From: Woeseia sp.
GTDB taxonomy: Bacteria; Pseudomonadota; Gammaproteobacteria; Steroidobacterales; Woeseiaceae
DNA: 64,000 nucleotides
Direction: 5' to 3'
Assembly (NCBI GenBank): GCA_021773015.1
Contig: JAJFKW010000001.1
Span: forward strand, 1,533,305-1,597,304
Shown here one piece after another: positions 27,691 to 37,742 of this stretch (position 1 is the stretch's first letter; each line of letters starts with the position of its first letter). A program made the translations under genes and the position numbers. The notes under the pieces were generated by a model. The model saw only the letters and a list, made by a program, of their open reading frames with translations. It did no database searches and was not told the DNA's origin.

Positions 27691-29961
27691 ATGACCACTA
27701 TCCGAAATCTTGCCAGCAAATTGGCCCTGCTGTTGCTGGTGCTGACAGCCGCCTCCGCGTACGCGGACGAAGACCCACTAAAGCCTGAGGTCGCATTCCA
27801 GTACGTTGCCGTCGATGCGGGTGATGTCATCGAGATCGACTGGGCGCTTGAAGACGGCTACTACCTGTATAAGAAGAAGCTCTCCTTTAGCAGCAACACG
27901 CCATCGGTTGTATTTGGCGACTATGCGCTGCCAACGGGCTTGGATCACGAGGACGAATATTTCGGCAAGCAGCAAGTCTACCGCAAACGATTTTTTGTCA
28001 CGATACCGTATTCGATAGCCGGTGAACGCCCGGATGCGTTCGAAATTCAAATCAAATCTCAAGGCTGTGCCGATTTAGGACTTTGCTATCCGCCACAAAT
28101 ATGGAAAGAGAATATCCGCCTAATCAATGCTAGTGCACCAGCTGGCAAAGCGGCAGTCGAAAACAAATTTGGGTTAGCGAGTGGTCGTAGCGCATTGGGC
28201 GATTTTCTTGCCGTTGACGATGCGTTCAAACCTTACGCTGAGGCGATTGACGGCAACAATATCGAATTCTCGTTTCAGATTGCGGACGGCTATTACCTAT
28301 ACAAAGACAAGATCAGCGCAAGTAGTAACTCAAGCGATATCCAACTTGGAAAAGTCGGCCTACCAAAAGGCAAGCTTAAGTTCGATGAAAATTTTGGCGA
28401 GTCTGAAGTTTATTTCCACGAGGTCTTCGGTCAAGTGGCCGTTGCAAGAGCAACACCGGAGCAATTGTCGGTCGCTGTAGACCTCACCTACCAAGGATGT
28501 GCAGAAGACGGAATTTGCTACGCGCCAACCACCCGAACCATACAAATCCTGCTGCCGCAGGCCACCGCCGTATCAGCGCTTCCAGCGCCACGCGATTCGA
28601 GTGCGCCCGTCTCCGAGCAGGACCGCTTGGCAAGCCTTATTAGCAACTCCAGCATTTGGATTGTCATTGCCACTTTTTTTGGTGCCGGTTTGCTGCTTGC
28701 ACTGACACCGTGCGTTCTTCCGATGGTACCGATCTTATCGGGAATTATTGCGGGCGAAGGTGATGACGTCAGCTCGGCCCGTGGATTTGCTCTGGCACTC
28801 AGCTATGTAATGGGCATGGCGTTGGTGTACACCGGCGCTGGCATCGCGGCGGCAGCGGTCGGCGTGCAGCTTCAGGCGATATTTAATCAGCCGTGGGTGC
28901 TCAGCATATTTGCTGGACTATTCGTCATTCTTGCCCTCGGCATGTTCGGGCTTTTCGAATTACAAATGCCGTCTGCCATTCAAAGCAGACTTGCCGCAGT
29001 GAGCGGGCGGCAAAAAAGCGGCACGGTCATTGGTGCGTTTGTGATGGGTGCGCTCTCGTCGCTCATCGTGACCGCTTGCGTGGCCCCACCGTTGGTAGCG
29101 ACGTTAACGGTTATTGGCCAAACCGGCGATATGCTGAAAGGTGGCACGGCTTTGTTCGCACTGAGCTTGGGAATGGGCGCACCATTACTGTTGGTGGGTG
29201 CATCTGCTGGCAAGTTGTTGCCGAAGGCCGGCCCCTGGATGGTTGCAATAAAGAATGCATTCGGCTTTATGATGCTCGGTTTGGCGATTTGGATGTTGTC
29301 GCGCATCCTGCCTGGCAGCATAACGCTCGCCATGTGGGGCGTTCTGATATTTATGGCCGGTGTCTTTATGGGTGGACTGACCACCTTGACGAGCGACTCA
29401 TCCGGCCGCCAGAAGATCGGCAAAGGTTTTGGTTTTCTGGCCATCGGTTATGGTGTTCTGCTTCTATTTGGCTCTTTGACTGGCGGCAGCAACCCGCTTA
29501 AGCCCCTTGCTTCGATCAGCATAGCAGGCGGTTCAATCAGTCAGCAGCAACACCGTGGATTGGATTTCAATCGAATTAAGACAGTAGCGGATTTAGACAG
29601 CGCCCTTGCCGCCGCCGCTGCCGACGGCAAAACCGCAATGTTGGACTTCTATGCTGACTGGTGCGTATCGTGCATTGAAATGGAAGAATATACGTTCACC
29701 GACGGCGCTGTGCAGGCGGCGCTTGCCAACACTGTTTTGCTGCAAGCCGACGTCACCGCTAACGACGAAGAGGATCAAGCGTTACTGCAACGCTTTGGCG
29801 TATTCGGACCGCCGACGATTATTTTCTTCGGCGCAGATGGCATGCAACGAAATGGCTACGAAGTGGTCGGATACATGAAGGCTGCTGAGTTTACGGAACA
29901 CGTCAATCGTGCCGTTGCTCGCAGCGAATCCGTTACAGCCAGAAATACAGGAACTCATTGA
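27691..29961 (+). CDS. dsbD: Thiol:disulfide interchange protein DsbD, with duplicated N-terminal domain
   Basis: A 756-residue inner-membrane protein that carries electrons from cytoplasmic thioredoxin to the periplasm. The signal peptide (MTTIRNLASKLALLLLVLT) points to ATG 27691. Two consecutive DsbD-alpha-type domains follow, each with the DGYYLYK motif and a paired-cysteine module (CADLGLC; CAEDGIC), at about 45-145 and 180-300. The membrane domain spans about 325-600 (LTPCVLPMVPI). The C-terminal thioredoxin domain has CVSC (ADWCVSCIEME). The protein is longer than the ~565 residues of E. coli DsbD because of the extra alpha domain. It overlaps the tlpA-like gene by one base. Confidence 0.93.
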   Translation: MTTIRNLASKLALLLLVLTAASAYADEDPLKPEVAFQYVAVDAGDVIEIDWALEDGYYLYKKKLSFSSNTPSVVFGDYALPTGLDHEDEYFGKQQVYRKRFFVTIPYSIAGERPDAFEIQIKSQGCADLGLCYPPQIWKENIRLINASAPAGKAAVENKFGLASGRSALGDFLAVDDAFKPYAEAIDGNNIEFSFQIADGYYLYKDKISASSNSSDIQLGKVGLPKGKLKFDENFGESEVYFHEVFGQVAVARATPEQLSVAVDLTYQGCAEDGICYAPTTRTIQILLPQATAVSALPAPRDSSAPVSEQDRLASLISNSSIWIVIATFFGAGLLLALTPCVLPMVPILSGIIAGEGDDVSSARGFALALSYVMGMALVYTGAGIAAAAVGVQLQAIFNQPWVLSIFAGLFVILALGMFGLFELQMPSAIQSRLAAVSGRQKSGTVIGAFVMGALSSLIVTACVAPPLVATLTVIGQTGDMLKGGTALFALSLGMGAPLLLVGASAGKLLPKAGPWMVAIKNAFGFMMLGLAIWMLSRILPGSITLAMWGVLIFMAGVFMGGLTTLTSDSSGRQKIGKGFGFLAIGYGVLLLFGSLTGGSNPLKPLASISIAGGSISQQQHRGLDFNRIKTVADLDSALAAAAADGKTAMLDFYADWCVSCIEMEEYTFTDGAVQAALANTVLLQADVTANDEEDQALLQRFGVFGPPTIIFFGADGMQRNGYEVVGYMKAAEFTEHVNRAVARSESVTARNTGTH

Positions 29962-30548
29962 TGAAAAACGCGTTAGTGATCGCGGCCCTGCTAATTGCGG
30001 CCGCGGCGGGCGGTTATGTAGCACAACAAAAATACGCGACCCAGAGCGACTCGCAACAGGAAATAGGTGAATTAAAAGACGGGCAAATTGACTTTTCGAT
30101 GGCCGACTTATCTGGTGAGGTTCGCCGTCTATCTGACTGGCACGGTGAGGCGCGCATCGTCAACTTTTGGGCGACTTGGTGCGTTCCCTGCCGCCGCGAA
30201 ATTCCACTGCTCAAGAAACTCCAGGATCAAAAAGCGCAATTCGATTTGCAGGTCATCGGTATCGCAGTTGAGGAGCGAGACGCAGTGCTGGCCTACGCCA
30301 AGGATGCCGACTTCAATTATCCCATTCTGATCGGCCAGGAAGAGGCCATGGCTGCGGCCGAAATGTCCGGACTCGATTTCGTCGGTCTGCCATTCACCCT
30401 GGTGCTAAGCGCTGACGGGGATCTGGTAAATGCGCATATTGGTGAAATAAAACAACATCACGTTGATCAAATTGTTGCCGTCATGCAATCGTTGAAAAAA
30501 CAGGATATCGACCTGGAAAGCGCACGAAACGCGCTAAATAACCTGTAA
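29961..30548 (+). CDS. TlpA-family thiol:disulfide reductase
   Basis: A 195-residue periplasmic thioredoxin-like protein anchored by an N-terminal helix (LVIAALLIAAAAGGYVA). The active site is NFWATWCVPC (C74, C77), followed by the cis-proline region GLPFTLVL. Overlap with dsbD (TGATG) suggests it receives electrons from DsbD. The substrate is not known. Confidence 0.88.
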   Translation: MKNALVIAALLIAAAAGGYVAQQKYATQSDSQQEIGELKDGQIDFSMADLSGEVRRLSDWHGEARIVNFWATWCVPCRREIPLLKKLQDQKAQFDLQVIGIAVEERDAVLAYAKDADFNYPILIGQEEAMAAAEMSGLDFVGLPFTLVLSADGDLVNAHIGEIKQHHVDQIVAVMQSLKKQDIDLESARNALNNL

Positions 30549-30614
30549 AAATGCGCGGCTAGTATGCCGCAGCAGCTCCCTCCGCGCGCCCTTTCAGTAC
30601 AATCTACTATCCGA

Positions 30615-30661
30615 AATTGCGCCATCTTCGGAAAAAATGGTTAGAATTGCGCCCATCTTCG
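30615..30661 (+). repeat. Two near-identical direct repeats before accB
   Basis: AATTGCGCC-ATCTTCG (30615-30630) recurs as AATTGCGCCCATCTTCG (30645-30661), offset by 30 bases, about three helical turns. Such phased copies suggest a protein-binding site. They lie between tlpA and accB, where many relatives have aroQ. Confidence 0.5.
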
Positions 30662-30786
30662 CGAAACAATCGTAAAGACTGCGACAACGGGGGCGTTTGC
30701 TCATTGCCACAGTTCGCCAGCTGAAATCGCTACAAAGCGCGACGCTGCGTTTTACAAGCCACTACTGCCACATCCAAGGACGTAAC

Positions 30787-31272
30787 ATGGATATACGCAA
30801 AGTAAAAAAACTCATTGAGCTTCTCGACGAATCGGGCATTGCCGAAATCGAAATTACCGAGGGCGAGGAATCAGTCCGTATTAGTCGATATTCCGCCGCG
30901 GTAGCCGCAGCGCCCGCTCCTGCGGCCGCATATGCGGCGCCCACCCCTGTCGCAGCACCCGTCGCTGCTCCAGCAGTGGCTGCCACGGCACCAGAAGTCG
31001 CCACCGCGGTCGAGGTTGAAGAAGAAGGTCAAGCTGTTACCTCGCCGATGGTGGGCACATTTTACAGTTCGCCATCACCTGGTTCTCCTTCATTTGTTCA
31101 GGTGGGCGACAAGGTGAATGAGGGCGATACCTTGTGCATCGTAGAAGCGATGAAAATGATGAACCAAATTGAGTCGGAATTTTCCGGGACAGTAAAATCA
31201 ATTCGCGCACAGAATGGCGATCCGGTCGAGTATGGACAGATTCTGTTTGTGATCGATCAACGTGGCACATAA
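30787..31272 (+). CDS. accB: Biotin carboxyl carrier protein of acetyl-CoA carboxylase
   Basis: A 161-residue carrier of the biotin that shuttles CO2 between AccC and AccAD in the first step of fatty-acid synthesis. [17 protein letters not shown] is the usual N-terminus. A long Ala/Pro linker (about 37-75) precedes the biotinyl domain. The biotin acceptor is K123 in EAMKM. ATG at 30787 follows a CAAGGACGTAAC ribosome site. accC starts 15 bases later. Confidence 0.98.
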   Translation: MDIRKVKKLIELLDESGIAEIEITEGEESVRISRYSAAVAAAPAPAAAYAAPTPVAAPVAAPAVAATAPEVATAVEVEEEGQAVTSPMVGTFYSSPSPGSPSFVQVGDKVNEGDTLCIVEAMKMMNQIESEFSGTVKSIRAQNGDPVEYGQILFVIDQRGT

Positions 31273-31287
31273 TCGGACTGATTCGTC

Positions 31288-32628
31288 ATGCTTGATAAAA
31301 TCGTAATAGCTAATCGTGGCGAAATCGCATTGCGAATTCTTCGCGCTTGCCGAGAAATGGGCATCAAAACGGTCGCAGTGCACTCAAACGCAGACAACAA
31401 TCTAAAACACGTCTTGTTGGCTGATGAAACGGTTTGCATCGGTCCGGCGCCATCTAGCGAAAGCTATTTAAATATGCCAGCAATAATTAGTGCCGCCGAG
31501 GTAACGGATTCCGTCGCGATTCATCCTGGCTATGGCTTCTTGTCGGAAAATGCGGATTTTGCAGAACGCGTTGAATCGAGCGGTTTCACGTTCATCGGGC
31601 CGCCTTCCGAAAGCATTCGTTTGATGGGAGACAAAGTTTCAGCAATTAGAGCCATGAAATCTGCGGGCGTACCCACAGTTCCAGGTTCCGACGGACCGTT
31701 AGGTGACAATACCGATGAAAACCTTCGAATGGCGCGCGAAATAGGTTACCCGATAATCATTAAGGCGTCTGGTGGTGGTGGCGGTCGCGGCATGCGCGTC
31801 GTACATTCCGAAGCATCATTGACTGCCGCTATTACGGTGACGCAAGCGGAAGCGCGCTCCGCGTTCGGTAATGACACGGTATATATGGAGAAGTTTCTCG
31901 AGCAGCCGCGACATATCGAAGTCCAAATTTTAGCCGACAACTTCGGCAACGCCGTGCACCTTGCTGAGCGTGATTGCTCGATGCAACGTCGCCACCAGAA
32001 AGTCATAGAGGAAGCGCCGGCACCAGGTATAACTGAAGAGCAACGTGCCAGCATTGGCGCGCGCTGCGTAAAGGCATGTCAGGAAATGGACTATCGCAGC
32101 GCGGGTACATTTGAGTTCTTATACCAGGATGATGAGTTTTACTTCATCGAAATGAACACCCGCCTACAAGTAGAACACCCCGTCACCGAAATGATTACCG
32201 GCGTGGATATCGTCAAAGAGCAGATTCGTATCGCTAGCGGCGAAGAACTAAGCGTTAAGCAGGAAGACATTAAGATTATTGGCCACGCAATTGAGTGTCG
32301 AGTGAATGCCGAAGATGCCAAGACCTTCATGCCATCGCCGGGGCTGGTGCAACTTTGGCACGCGCCTGGCGGACCAGGAGTGCGCGTTGATAGCCACATT
32401 TACAGCGGCTATCGAGTCCCACCCTACTACGACTCAATGATTGGAAAAATTATTGCACATGGCAACGATAGACCAACGGCGATTGCCCGGATGAAGAACG
32501 CACTTACAGAAGTTGTGATTGAAGGCATCAATACCAACATTCCACTGCACCAGGAAATATTTCAGCACGCCGCATTTCAGGCAGGAGGAACGGACATTCA
32601 TTACCTAGAGAAAAGACTAGGCTTATAA
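31288..32628 (+). CDS. accC: Biotin carboxylase, acetyl-CoA carboxylase subunit
   Basis: A 446-residue ATP-grasp enzyme that carboxylates biotin on Acc[21 protein letters not shown] is the family N-terminus. The ATP-binding [10 protein letters not shown] loop, the [20 protein letters not shown] segment and the catalytic [14 protein letters not shown] are all intact. Second gene of accBC. Confidence 0.98.
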   Translation: MLDKIVIANRGEIALRILRACREMGIKTVAVHSNADNNLKHVLLADETVCIGPAPSSESYLNMPAIISAAEVTDSVAIHPGYGFLSENADFAERVESSGFTFIGPPSESIRLMGDKVSAIRAMKSAGVPTVPGSDGPLGDNTDENLRMAREIGYPIIIKASGGGGGRGMRVVHSEASLTAAITVTQAEARSAFGNDTVYMEKFLEQPRHIEVQILADNFGNAVHLAERDCSMQRRHQKVIEEAPAPGITEEQRASIGARCVKACQEMDYRSAGTFEFLYQDDEFYFIEMNTRLQVEHPVTEMITGVDIVKEQIRIASGEELSVKQEDIKIIGHAIECRVNAEDAKTFMPSPGLVQLWHAPGGPGVRVDSHIYSGYRVPPYYDSMIGKIIAHGNDRPTAIARMKNALTEVVIEGINTNIPLHQEIFQHAAFQAGGTDIHYLEKRLGL

Positions 32629-32643
32629 TTTCGTCTATCTGTG

Positions 32644-33522
32644 ATGGACTGGCGCCAATTCACAATGAACTTGGAAAACTTGGACATCGAACAAGTCGAG
32701 CAGGTGTTTCATCGCCACGGCGCACAGTCGCTGACCTACAGCGATGCAGAGAATGACCCGGTATTAGAGCCGGGACCAGGCGAAACGCCGCTGTGGCCGC
32801 ACACCGAAATCACCGGTTTGTTTTTTGACAACGCCGACTTTCAGGCACTTCGCGACGATCTACTGCAATCACTTTCGCTACAAACGTTGCCCGAGCATCG
32901 AACCGAACAACTTGGCGAAAGAGTGTGGGAACGCGAATGGTTAAAAAACTTTAAGCCAATGCGATTCGGCAACCGGCTTTGGGTGTCCCCGTCGGAAATG
33001 CCGGTCAATGACGACGATGCCGTCGTAGTGCGCTTGGATCCGGGACTCGCGTTTGGTACTGGAACGCACGAAACCACCGCGCTTTGCCTACAACTTATCG
33101 ACGCATTGGACCTACGAGGCAAGCACGTCCTCGATATCGGTTGTGGTTCGGGCATTCTCGCGATAGCTGCACTGAAGCTGGATGCCCGGACGGCGCACGG
33201 CGTCGATACCGATACTCAAGCAATAACCGCTAGCGAACAGAATGCGATTTTGAATGGCACCGCAGGCGGCTTAACGTTAACAAGTGAGCTTCCGGACGAT
33301 AGCCAACAATTCGACGTTGTCATCGCGAACATTCTCGCCAGCACATTGATTTCCATGGCCAAAGATATCAGTGCGAGAACTGTGCACGGCGGCACAATCG
33401 CACTTTCCGGTATCCTTGCTGAGCAAGTAGATGAGGTAGCGGATGCTTTTGTGCACTGGGTCACATTTCAGCCGCCCGCGATACAAAACAACTGGGCCTG
33501 CCTCACGGGCACCCGCAATTGA
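32644..33522 (+). CDS. prmA: Ribosomal protein L11 methyltransferase
   Basis: A 292-residue SAM-dependent methyltransferase that trimethylates ribosomal protein L11. The N-terminal domain (HRHGAQSLTYSDAENDPVLEPGPGE) and the SAM-binding GCGSGILAIAA are diagnostic, followed by VIANILASTL. ATG at 32644 gives the usual beginning; a GTG three bases earlier is less likely. It lies 15 bases after accC in the conserved gammaproteobacterial order. Confidence 0.96.
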   Translation: MDWRQFTMNLENLDIEQVEQVFHRHGAQSLTYSDAENDPVLEPGPGETPLWPHTEITGLFFDNADFQALRDDLLQSLSLQTLPEHRTEQLGERVWEREWLKNFKPMRFGNRLWVSPSEMPVNDDDAVVVRLDPGLAFGTGTHETTALCLQLIDALDLRGKHVLDIGCGSGILAIAALKLDARTAHGVDTDTQAITASEQNAILNGTAGGLTLTSELPDDSQQFDVVIANILASTLISMAKDISARTVHGGTIALSGILAEQVDEVADAFVHWVTFQPPAIQNNWACLTGTRN

Positions 33523-33531
33523 GACAAGAAC

Positions 33532-36213
33532 GTGTACACACAATGCCCTGACTGTCAGACGGCTTTTCGCGTCACCGCCAAGGTGCTGCAGCAAGCTGGT
33601 GGCCGGGTGCGGTGTGGTGGCTGCGGTAATCCTTTCAGCGCGATCGATCACCTGTCTGAAGAATTGCCAGGCTCTGTCCGCTCGCACCCGCATAGCGATG
33701 ACACAAAGAAGCGCGATTCAGCCATTGACGACTTCGAAGAAAAAAGTCGTACATTACTGGAAACGCTTGACGAACTCGCGGGCAACGACAAAATTCACAT
33801 TGAGGATACCGGCGTAGAATGGCGTGTGCTTGAAGATGTGCAGGCATTAACGGAATCCGGCAATAATCTCAGCACAGCGGATGCCGACGAAGCTAGCGAT
33901 CAAGACTCCGGCGTTGTTCAGCAACTTGACGACACCACGGCGACTGAAGCTGAGCCCAGATACGACGACAATACACCGCTACCCGACGACGAGTACTTAC
34001 CGCCAGTTTCCGCAGCCGATAAATCGGAAACCGTTCATGAGTCCGAGGATGCGGTCGACTTCGCAGCACAGGAAGCGAACATCGAACTCGGCGATAACGA
34101 AGAGTGGGCGCGGCTTCTGCTTGAAGAAGAGGAGCGAGAAAACAATGACCCTGCGCGGGACGATGCGTCGCTTATCGCTCAATTGGAGGCAGCGGCACAA
34201 TCGCAATTCGACGAGGATTCCGCGCTTCTACCCGAATTGACGGCGGAATTGGCAGACAAGATGGAAGAGGTTGCCGCGGGTGCAGACGGTAGCGGTAGTG
34301 GCAGCGGTCGAATTCCGCTTGAAGTTGAGGAAGAACTCGCGGCGATCCATAGCGAATTGGCAACGACAAGCATGCCAAACGAAGTTGCGGTCGAATCGCT
34401 GACTGACATCGATACGCAATTCAATCTGCAAGCCGAAGCAATGGGCTTGGATATATCGCGTAACGAAGCAATCGAAGAGATGCCGGCCAATGACGAGATA
34501 GCTGACAATGTCGCGGCAGCCGATCAGGGCGAATCCGACGACAGCAGCATTGCGGATCTAGACCTTCGGAAAACAGACTTGCATATGAGCTCTCCGCCGG
34601 TACTCGACTCTTCAGTGATTACAGCAGATTCTGTGACGAACGACGAAGAATTATTATTGTTTGACGAGAATCACGAATTCGCTGTGGTCGGCGACGAAGC
34701 GGCGACCGGGGAAATACGGCGTGACGAATCGATGGATGAGGGGAACGCAGGTACTGGAATCGACAACCTGACGCTTGAGGTCGTGGATGAGCCAGCTTTG
34801 GGACCAACCTCACCTAGCGATGAAGATATTGAGGATGCGAGTACAGGGGACTCCCAACACAAATCGATTATGCAGCTCGACGATGACCGGCCCGATCAAG
34901 TAGCTAGCACTCCGAAGGATGACGTCGACGACGTTAGCACGAGTCAATTGCAATTGGCCGCTGAGGCGCCTGCCAATACAACACTAGATGCAAGTTCCGA
35001 AATCAATCAAACAGATGACGATAGCGAGTTCGAAGCAGAGCGCTTAGATACGGATGACTCAGAAGAAGAGGTCTCGGAAGCGGAGGTCTCGAATGCAAAC
35101 GACTTGGCAGCGGAAGATTTGGCAGCAGACGAGTTTGACGACGACGAGCTTTCGCCCGAAGAAGAAGCGGACATCGTTGAAAAGCTTCGCGAATCGACCG
35201 GTGCGTTCCAACAACAGATCGCCGCAGCCCAAGAAGCGTTAGATAGCGGGGATGTCGATGAATACGGTGACTCAGACAATGCTGCCGAAGCGGCGCCACT
35301 CGAATTTGGCGACAATTCTGACCGCGCTGAGGTAGCAGGTCTCGATGCTGTCGACGCTAACGTGGCGGTAAACCACGAAGATCATGCGGTCGCGGACCCG
35401 ACAGAAGAAGAGTTGTCGATTAACGAAGAAATCGACCAAGAATTGATGCGTGCGACGCAGACCGGTGACTTGTTGTCACAAACCATGATTCAAGCAGGCA
35501 TCGACCCTGACGCGCTTGACCCGGAGAATATTGAAACCATCGTCATGGAAGGTGACTTTGTCCACGGGTCGTTCGACCTCGAAGATTCGCTTAGCGGGGA
35601 ACACGAAGAAGTGGCGCAATTCGACGACCCGGGATTTCTCGCCGACACCTACATGATGAACAAAGGTCAGGTTCGTGGTGGCCGACGCAAATCCGATCCT
35701 GTCGGCTTCGGAACAATCGCCGCCATCGTTCTGCTCGGCCTGCTGCTTATCGCGCAATACATACACTCGTCAAGAGAATCGTTGGCCGCATATGGCGCCT
35801 TCCACCAAACCATAGGTCCTGTCTACCGGGCTTTCGGCAACCCGATCACACCAATCTGGGACGTCAAAGGATGGCAATTCAAGACAACGCGTGGCAGTAC
35901 GGATGAAGATCAACAGGTGCTGACCATATCGTCGCAGATCAGCAATCAGTCAGACAATGCGCTACCGTACCCACTGGTGCATGTGTCATTGACCGATCGC
36001 TGGGAAGAAATTATTGGCAGCAAAGTTCTTGAGCCTTCGGAGTATCTGGCCGGTGACCTTGATCCGCGCAGACCGGTCGCGCCAGGTGACATGTTCACTG
36101 CCGTGGCCGTAATCAAATCACCCGCCGCCGACGCAACAGGCTTTAAACTCAATGTCTGCTATCGTGAAATGCCCGGTACGGTACGCTGTGCCACCGAAGA
36201 CTTCAAAAACTGA
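33532..36213 (+). CDS. Zinc-ribbon/DUF3426 membrane protein with giant acidic linker
   Basis: An 893-residue protein. The N-terminal MJ0042 zinc ribbon (C5, C8, C28, C31; MYTQCPDCQTAFRVTAKV) starts at GTG 33532. A transmembrane helix (about 722-745, GTIAAIVLLGLLLIAQYI) is followed by the DUF3426 domain (about 750-893, NQSDNALPYPLVHVSLTDRW). Between them about 670 residues are extremely rich in Asp and Glu, with no clear fold. Homologues I know are roughly 200-450 residues, so the linker is expanded. It is presumably cytoplasmic and disordered, because it precedes the single membrane helix. DUF3426 proteins at this prmA-dusB position are of unknown function. Confidence 0.85.
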   Translation: MYTQCPDCQTAFRVTAKVLQQAGGRVRCGGCGNPFSAIDHLSEELPGSVRSHPHSDDTKKRDSAIDDFEEKSRTLLETLDELAGNDKIHIEDTGVEWRVLEDVQALTESGNNLSTADADEASDQDSGVVQQLDDTTATEAEPRYDDNTPLPDDEYLPPVSAADKSETVHESEDAVDFAAQEANIELGDNEEWARLLLEEEERENNDPARDDASLIAQLEAAAQSQFDEDSALLPELTAELADKMEEVAAGADGSGSGSGRIPLEVEEELAAIHSELATTSMPNEVAVESLTDIDTQFNLQAEAMGLDISRNEAIEEMPANDEIADNVAAADQGESDDSSIADLDLRKTDLHMSSPPVLDSSVITADSVTNDEELLLFDENHEFAVVGDEAATGEIRRDESMDEGNAGTGIDNLTLEVVDEPALGPTSPSDEDIEDASTGDSQHKSIMQLDDDRPDQVASTPKDDVDDVSTSQLQLAAEAPANTTLDASSEINQTDDDSEFEAERLDTDDSEEEVSEAEVSNANDLAAEDLAADEFDDDELSPEEEADIVEKLRESTGAFQQQIAAAQEALDSGDVDEYGDSDNAAEAAPLEFGDNSDRAEVAGLDAVDANVAVNHEDHAVADPTEEELSINEEIDQELMRATQTGDLLSQTMIQAGIDPDALDPENIETIVMEGDFVHGSFDLEDSLSGEHEEVAQFDDPGFLADTYMMNKGQVRGGRRKSDPVGFGTIAAIVLLGLLLIAQYIHSSRESLAAYGAFHQTIGPVYRAFGNPITPIWDVKGWQFKTTRGSTDEDQQVLTISSQISNQSDNALPYPLVHVSLTDRWEEIIGSKVLEPSEYLAGDLDPRRPVAPGDMFTAVAVIKSPAADATGFKLNVCYREMPGTVRCATEDFKN

Positions 36214-36323
36214 AGCAATGTAGGTTCCGCTGCAGCAACAGTTGACGACTTAGCGGACGGCGGCACGTCTGTAGTAAGCTCGCACGCTGACTTTACCAAC
36301 ATAGACCATTTCGCAGGCGCTCC

Positions 36324-37310
36324 GTGAAAATCGGCCCTTACGAACTCAGCAGCCCTTTCCTGCTTGCACCCATGGCCGGTATTACCGATCAGCCATTCAG
36401 GCGATTGTGCCGAAAATTTGGCGCAGCTATGACAACTTCTGAGATGACAACGGCCGACATTTCTCTGTGGGACTCTGCAAAATCACGCAAACGCCTTGAC
36501 CTGGATATGGATTGCGAACCGCGGGTTGTGCAAATCGCGGGGTCCGATCCTGAGCAAATGGCCGAGGCAGCAAGACTTGTGGTCGCGCGCGGGGCACAAA
36601 TCGTTGATATCAATATGGGTTGCCCGGTTAAGAAAGTTTGCAGTCGCCTCGCCGGTTCCGCGTTATTGCGCGACGAACGCTTGGTAGCACAAATTTTGCA
36701 GCGGGTTGTCGCCGCGGTTTCGGTTCCGGTAACACTAAAGATCCGCACCGGCTGGGATCTGCAGCATCGAAACGGCGTCAACATTGCACGCCTCGCACAA
36801 GCGTGTGGTGTACAGGCGATCGCTGTTCACGGTCGTACACGCGCATGCCGATTCAACGGCCGCGCAGAATATGAAACAATTGCGCAAATAAAAGACGCAA
36901 TCCAAATACCTGTCATCGCAAATGGGGACATCGCCCAGCCGGAGAAGTCGCTTGAGGTTTTGCGCTTAAGTTGTGCTGATGCTTTGATGATCGGGCGCGC
37001 GGCACAGGGGCGACCGTGGATTTTTCGCGAGTTGGACTATTACTTGGCAAACAGAAAGTTTATGCCACCGCTAGAAAAAAATGACGTCCGTGATATCATG
37101 CTCGGCCACCTAAACGACCTACACCAGTTTTATGGGGAAACAACTGGCGTTCGGGTGGCGCGCAAACATCTCTCTTGGTACTGCAGAGGCTTGGTCAACT
37201 CGACCGAGTACCGAAGCGGAGTGGTTCGCGCAACGAGTGCTTCTGAACAAATGCGTCTTACTCAAGCGTTTTTCGATCAATCAAATGACCGAGTAACCTT
37301 GGCGGCATGA
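36324..37310 (+). CDS. dusB: tRNA-dihydrouridine synthase B
   Basis: A 328-residue FMN-dependent enzyme that reduces uridine to dihydrouridine in the tRNA D-loop. LAPMAGITDQPFRRLC is the N-terminal signature. The catalytic cysteine is in NMGCPVKKVCSRLAGSALL, and GRTRACRFNGRAEY is the substrate-binding segment. Start GTG at 36324. It precedes fis by 51 bases, the classic dusB-fis pair. Confidence 0.97.
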   Translation: MKIGPYELSSPFLLAPMAGITDQPFRRLCRKFGAAMTTSEMTTADISLWDSAKSRKRLDLDMDCEPRVVQIAGSDPEQMAEAARLVVARGAQIVDINMGCPVKKVCSRLAGSALLRDERLVAQILQRVVAAVSVPVTLKIRTGWDLQHRNGVNIARLAQACGVQAIAVHGRTRACRFNGRAEYETIAQIKDAIQIPVIANGDIAQPEKSLEVLRLSCADALMIGRAAQGRPWIFRELDYYLANRKFMPPLEKNDVRDIMLGHLNDLHQFYGETTGVRVARKHLSWYCRGLVNSTEYRSGVVRATSASEQMRLTQAFFDQSNDRVTLAA

Positions 37311-37361
37311 GGCTAGCGGAAGCTTGGGACAAACATCTAGCAAATTCGTAGGAACACATAA

Positions 37362-37640
37362 GTGGCCGACAAAAACACTAAGAATAAGCAGCACAAGGCC
37401 TTAAGAAATAGCAAGCCGCTCCGCAAACACACGGAAGAAGCACTCGATACCTACTTTTCCGCCCTAAACGGTGATCGACCCGGCGATTTGTATGATCTAG
37501 TGCTTGGCGAAGTCGAGTTGCCCCTGTTCAAGGCTGTCATGGACTACACGAGTGGCAACCAATCGCAGGCGGCCGGAATATTGGGCATAAATCGCGGAAC
37601 GTTACGAAAAAAGCTCAAGACTTATTCACTATTACAATAA
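37362..37640 (+). CDS. fis: DNA-binding protein Fis
   Basis: A 92-residue nucleoid protein that bends DNA and activates rRNA promoters and recombination. The C-terminal HTH ([18 protein letters not shown]) is typical. GTG start at 37362. Co-directional with dusB, as in most gammaproteobacteria, where it is growth-phase controlled; no such control can be read here. Confidence 0.95.
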   Translation: MADKNTKNKQHKALRNSKPLRKHTEEALDTYFSALNGDRPGDLYDLVLGEVELPLFKAVMDYTSGNQSQAAGILGINRGTLRKKLKTYSLLQ

Positions 37641-37742
37641 TCAGATTGGCACCCCGAGGGTGCTGAATCCGTCCACGAGTATCGGCGCGAGCAGCCAATT
37701 GCCTGACGCAAGCCGTCAGAAACTTAAAGGAGATGTCCGAGC

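Noticed and set aside
34997-35315. Ser-rich open frames antisense to the DUF3426 gene
   Set aside because: Mirror of the Asp/Glu-rich coding strand; low complexity only.
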